From: Woeseiaceae bacterium | GTDB taxonomy: Bacteria > Pseudomonadota > Gammaproteobacteria > Steroidobacterales > Woeseiaceae | DNA length: 64,000 nucleotides | Direction: 5' to 3' | Assembly (NCBI GenBank): GCA_028279985.1 | Contig: JANQMR010000007.1 | Coordinates: forward strand, 1-64,000 | Part shown: positions 61,479-64,000 of the stretch, piece by piece | Layout of the letters: each line of letters opens with the position of its first letter | Position numbering within the stretch: the stretch's first letter is position 1 | Made by a program: the position numbers and the translations under genes | Notes under the pieces: generated by a model | Databases searched by the model: none | What the model was told of the DNA's origin: nothing | Seen by the model: only the letters and a program-made list of their open reading frames with translations

Positions 61479-63296
61479 TCAGACCGGCAGGGATTCGAGC
61501 TTGCGGCCGCCGAAGGCCAGGTTGACGATCGCGCGGGTACCGATGATCGCCGTGAACATCGACGTGACGATGCCGAGCGACAGCGTGATCGCGAAACCCT
61601 TGATCGGCCCGGTGCCGAAAGCGAACAACACGACGGCCGCGATCAGGGTCGTGATGTTGGCATCGGCGATCGACGACAGGGCCTTCTCGTAACCGGAGTT
61701 GATGGCCGTCTGCGGCGACGAGCCCGCCGACAGCTCCTCTCGTATTCGCTCGAAGATCAGCACGTTGGCGTCAACGGCCATGCCCACCGTCAATACGATA
61801 CCGGCGATGCCGGGCAAGGTCAGCGAAGCCTGCAGCACGGACAGCAAGGCGACGATGAACACCAGATTGGACAACAGCGCGACGTTCGCGATCAGCCCGA
61901 ATGCGCGATAGTAAATGGCCATGAACACGATAACGGCCAGAAAGCCGATCGTGATCGCCTGAAAGCCGCGGTCGATGTTGTCCTGCCCCAGGCTCGGCCC
62001 GATCGTCCGCTCGTCGATCTTGTATACCGGCGCCGCGAGCGCACCCGCGCGCAACAGCAAGGCCAGATCGCGCGCCTCGAGCGGCGTCAGTCCCGTGATC
62101 TGGAAACTGCTCTTGAATACGCCGCGGATCGTCGCCGTGTTGATGATCTCCTCGGTCTTGATCGTGCGCTGCTCGGCGACGCCGTCGCGGATGACCGTAT
62201 CGCGCCGGGTCTCGATGAACACGGTGGACATCGGCTGGCCGACGTTGTCCAGGGTCGTCGCCAGCATCCGCTCGCCGCCGGTCGAATCGAGCGTGATGAA
62301 AACCGCCGGCTGGCCTTCGCTGAAACCCGATTCGGCGTCGATGATCTGATCGCCGGAAGCCACGACCTCGCGCTTGAGATACTGGTTGGGCTCGTCGCCA
62401 CGGCCCGGATACTGCCGCGTTCCCGGCAGTTCCCGCGTCGAATCCACCAGGCGGAACTCCAGCGTCGCGGTTGCGGTCAGGATCTTGTCCAGCTCGTTGG
62501 GGTCCTGCACGCCCGGCAACTGCACGACGATGCGGTCTTCTCCCTGGCGCTGCACCAGCGGCTCGGCGACGCCGAGCTCATTGACGCGATTCCTCAGGGT
62601 CGTGATGTTCTGTTCGATCGACAGGTCCTTGCGCGCCTGGATCTGCGCGTCGGTCATTCGCACCCTGAGACTCCGGCCGTCGACACCGTCGGAGATCAGC
62701 ACCTCGTCGTCCGCTTCACGAATGATCTGGCGGGCCCGTTCCAGTTCCTCGGCCTCCCTGATGCGAACCGTGATCACCGAGCCGTCGACTTCGGCGCGGT
62801 TGATGATCCCGGCGTCGCGCAGGCGTTCGTTGAAATCCTGCTCGTAGAGCGACAGCCGCGTGTCGAGCGCCGTGTCCATGTCGACTTCCAGCAACACGTA
62901 CACACCGCCGCGCAGATCGAGCCCGAGACTCATCGGCGACAACCCGAGCGCGCGTACCCAGGCCGGCAGTTTCGGTGCGAGCGTCGGCGCGACGCTCAGC
63001 TCGCCGTCGTAGGCGCTGCGCAAACGCTCGCGTGCCGCCGCCGCCAGCTCGTCCTCGCCGTCGTGAAACCGGATCACGACCCGGCCGTCCTTGAGATAAC
63101 TCGCTTCCGGGACGATTTCCGAAGCCTCGAGCAGCCGGGTGACTTCCGCGACCCGCTCCTCGGAAAGGTCGCCGCCGTTCGCATCGGCAAGCTGCACGGC
63201 CGGCACGCTGCCGTAGAGGTTCGGCAGCGCCAGCAGCATTCCTACCAGCAGAATTGCGAGTACCAGCAGGTTGAGCCAGGCGGGAAACTTGTTCAT
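61479..63296 (-). CDS. secD: Protein translocase subunit SecD
   Basis: The 605-residue membrane protein has LGLDLRGGVYVLLEVD near residue 115, a large periplasmic region and the C-terminal membrane domain with GMAVDANVLIFERIREEL. Length is normal for gammaproteobacterial SecD. It lies 53 bases downstream of yajC. Confidence 0.98.
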   Translation of the reverse strand: MNKFPAWLNLLVLAILLVGMLLALPNLYGSVPAVQLADANGGDLSEERVAEVTRLLEASEIVPEASYLKDGRVVIRFHDGEDELAAAARERLRSAYDGELSVAPTLAPKLPAWVRALGLSPMSLGLDLRGGVYVLLEVDMDTALDTRLSLYEQDFNERLRDAGIINRAEVDGSVITVRIREAEELERARQIIREADDEVLISDGVDGRSLRVRMTDAQIQARKDLSIEQNITTLRNRVNELGVAEPLVQRQGEDRIVVQLPGVQDPNELDKILTATATLEFRLVDSTRELPGTRQYPGRGDEPNQYLKREVVASGDQIIDAESGFSEGQPAVFITLDSTGGERMLATTLDNVGQPMSTVFIETRRDTVIRDGVAEQRTIKTEEIINTATIRGVFKSSFQITGLTPLEARDLALLLRAGALAAPVYKIDERTIGPSLGQDNIDRGFQAITIGFLAVIVFMAIYYRAFGLIANVALLSNLVFIVALLSVLQASLTLPGIAGIVLTVGMAVDANVLIFERIREELSAGSSPQTAINSGYEKALSSIADANITTLIAAVVLFAFGTGPIKGFAITLSLGIVTSMFTAIIGTRAIVNLAFGGRKLESLPV

Positions 63297-63349
63297 CGCA
63301 AGCGTCGGACCCTCGACAAATCGGACTCGGGGAGAGTAAGGCTTCTTCG

Positions 63350-63673
63350 TCAGGCTTCTTCGAAGGTGCCTTTGGGAATGACCTGCGAAACGCTGGCCTT
63401 CTGTATCTTGATTTCGGTGTTGTCGCTGATCTTGACCACCGCGTAGTGCTCCCCGACACCGGTGATCTGGCCGAGAATGCCCCCGGCCGTCAAGACCTCG
63501 TCTCCGACCTTGAGACCCGCGACGAGTTCGGTGTGCTGCTTTTGCTTCTTTTGCTGAGGCCGGATCAACAGGAAGTAGAAAGCGGCGAAAATGACGATCA
63601 TCGGCAGCAGGAAGCTGAAGGGATCGGCCTGTTGCGCGCCTTGCGCGTAGGCGTTGCTTATCAAAAAGTCCAT
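63350..63673 (-). CDS. yajC: Preprotein translocase subunit YajC
   Basis: The 107-residue protein has one membrane helix (FLLPMIVIFAAFYFLLIRPQ, in part), the RPQQKKQK motif and a small cytoplasmic domain (LKVGDEVLTAGGILG). It associates with SecDF. ATG 63673 is chosen because the family begins with MDFLISNAYAQ. Confidence 0.96.
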   Translation of the reverse strand: MDFLISNAYAQGAQQADPFSFLLPMIVIFAAFYFLLIRPQQKKQKQHTELVAGLKVGDEVLTAGGILGQITGVGEHYAVVKISDNTEIKIQKASVSQVIPKGTFEEA

Positions 63674-63884
63674 CGAATCAACCCAGGCGTGCGTTGCCTT
63701 GATTTCCGTCGGGTAAGCCCCGGCGATTATGATTATAAAGATTAACAGTATGACGCGCCGGCCGGCACGATGACCGGGCCGGCCGCCACGAACGAGCGCG
63801 GCATTATGGCACAGAGCCTCGAAGAATAGGGCCGACTTCGCCGAACGCAAGGCGCGGCCCGGCGACAATCTCCGGCGCGACGCT

Positions 63885-64000
63885 TCAACGGACGCCGCCG
63901 CGATAGGCAGCACGCAGGCCCGAGACCAGCTCCGGCAAGCGGCCGGCGTCGATAGACCGCCGGATATCTGTCATAAGCCTTTGATAGTAATAAAGATTAT
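63885..64000 (-). CDS. tgt: Queuine tRNA-ribosyltransferase, C-terminal end (partial)
   Basis: The minus strand reads NLYYYQRLMTDIRRSIDAGR and on to a stop at 63887-63885. This matches the C-terminus of Tgt (NLHYYxxLMxxIRxAIExG). Tgt exchanges guanine 34 for a queuosine precursor in certain tRNAs. The order tgt-yajC-secD-secF is standard. The rest of the gene lies beyond base 64000. Confidence 0.93.
   Translation of the reverse strand, partial: NLYYYQRLMTDIRRSIDAGRLPELVSGLRAAYRGGVR

Noticed and set aside
53344..63446. Plus-strand open frames of 600-700 codons opposite rodZ-rlmN and secD
   Set aside because: They lie entirely opposite well-identified core genes; high GC removes stop codons in the antisense frames.

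Overview
The window looks like chromosomal DNA of a GC-rich gammaproteobacterium. The housekeeping genes run in an order I know from Pseudomonas-type genomes (mltF, tadA, guaA, guaB, xseA, then der, bamB, yfgM, hisS, rodZ, pilW/pilF, rlmN, ndk, isc genes, trmJ, suhB, secF, secD, yajC, tgt). The differences (no ispG between hisS and rodZ, no iscR/hscBA/fdx, a PEP-CTERM protein, a large two-partner secretion exoprotein) point away from Pseudomonas and Enterobacterales, perhaps to a Chromatiales-, Woeseiales- or Xanthomonadales-like lineage. That placement is inference.

1-20.3 kb is accessory. It holds the tail of an HTH gene and a Clp-N-domain protein, then a minus-strand two-partner secretion locus (TpsB transporter, a 2,251-residue TpsA exoprotein with 12 FG-GAP_2-like and 5 YDG-like repeats, and an IalB-family periplasmic protein). 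A YcaQ-like gene and a glyoxalase pseudogene follow. Next is a siderophore uptake operon (TonB receptor, a small membrane protein, DUF3649, PepSY and DUF3325 proteins) with a Fur-box-like site upstream. A class II Fic gene with a palindromic operator comes after it. The block ends in about 1 kb of decayed DNA and a truncated integrase beside tRNA-Ser(CGA); upstream of the tRNA lies a broken second copy split by a 67-nt structured insert.

20.7-22.6 kb is core (mltF, tadA). Between tadA and guaA lies an island of about 19 kb (22.7-41.5 kb), visibly more AT-rich in its cas genes. It carries a PEP-CTERM protein, two copies of an uncharacterised membrane-protein module (one frameshifted), a complete type I-C CRISPR-Cas system (cas5-cas8c/cas11c-cas7-cas3-cas4-cas1-cas2, leader, 23 repeats), three toxin-antitoxin pairs (Xre-RES, VapBC, HigBA), a dead S24 repressor, a lipoprotein and several scars. 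A 285-bp copy of the guaA 3' end inside the island marks a former integration boundary. A short repeated module occurs at 24.4, 35.2-35.4 and 40.3 kb and brackets the CRISPR-Cas cassette and the toxin-antitoxin block.

41.5-64 kb is conserved core: purine synthesis (guaAB), DNA repair (xseA), an M23 peptidase, metX, the der-to-rlmN cluster for ribosome and outer-membrane assembly, a reduced iscS-IscU-like-iscA cluster, trmJ, suhB and the tgt-yajC-secDF operon. Several intergenic gaps here are filled by 14-17 bp imperfect tandem repeats. I found no transposase gene anywhere in the window.
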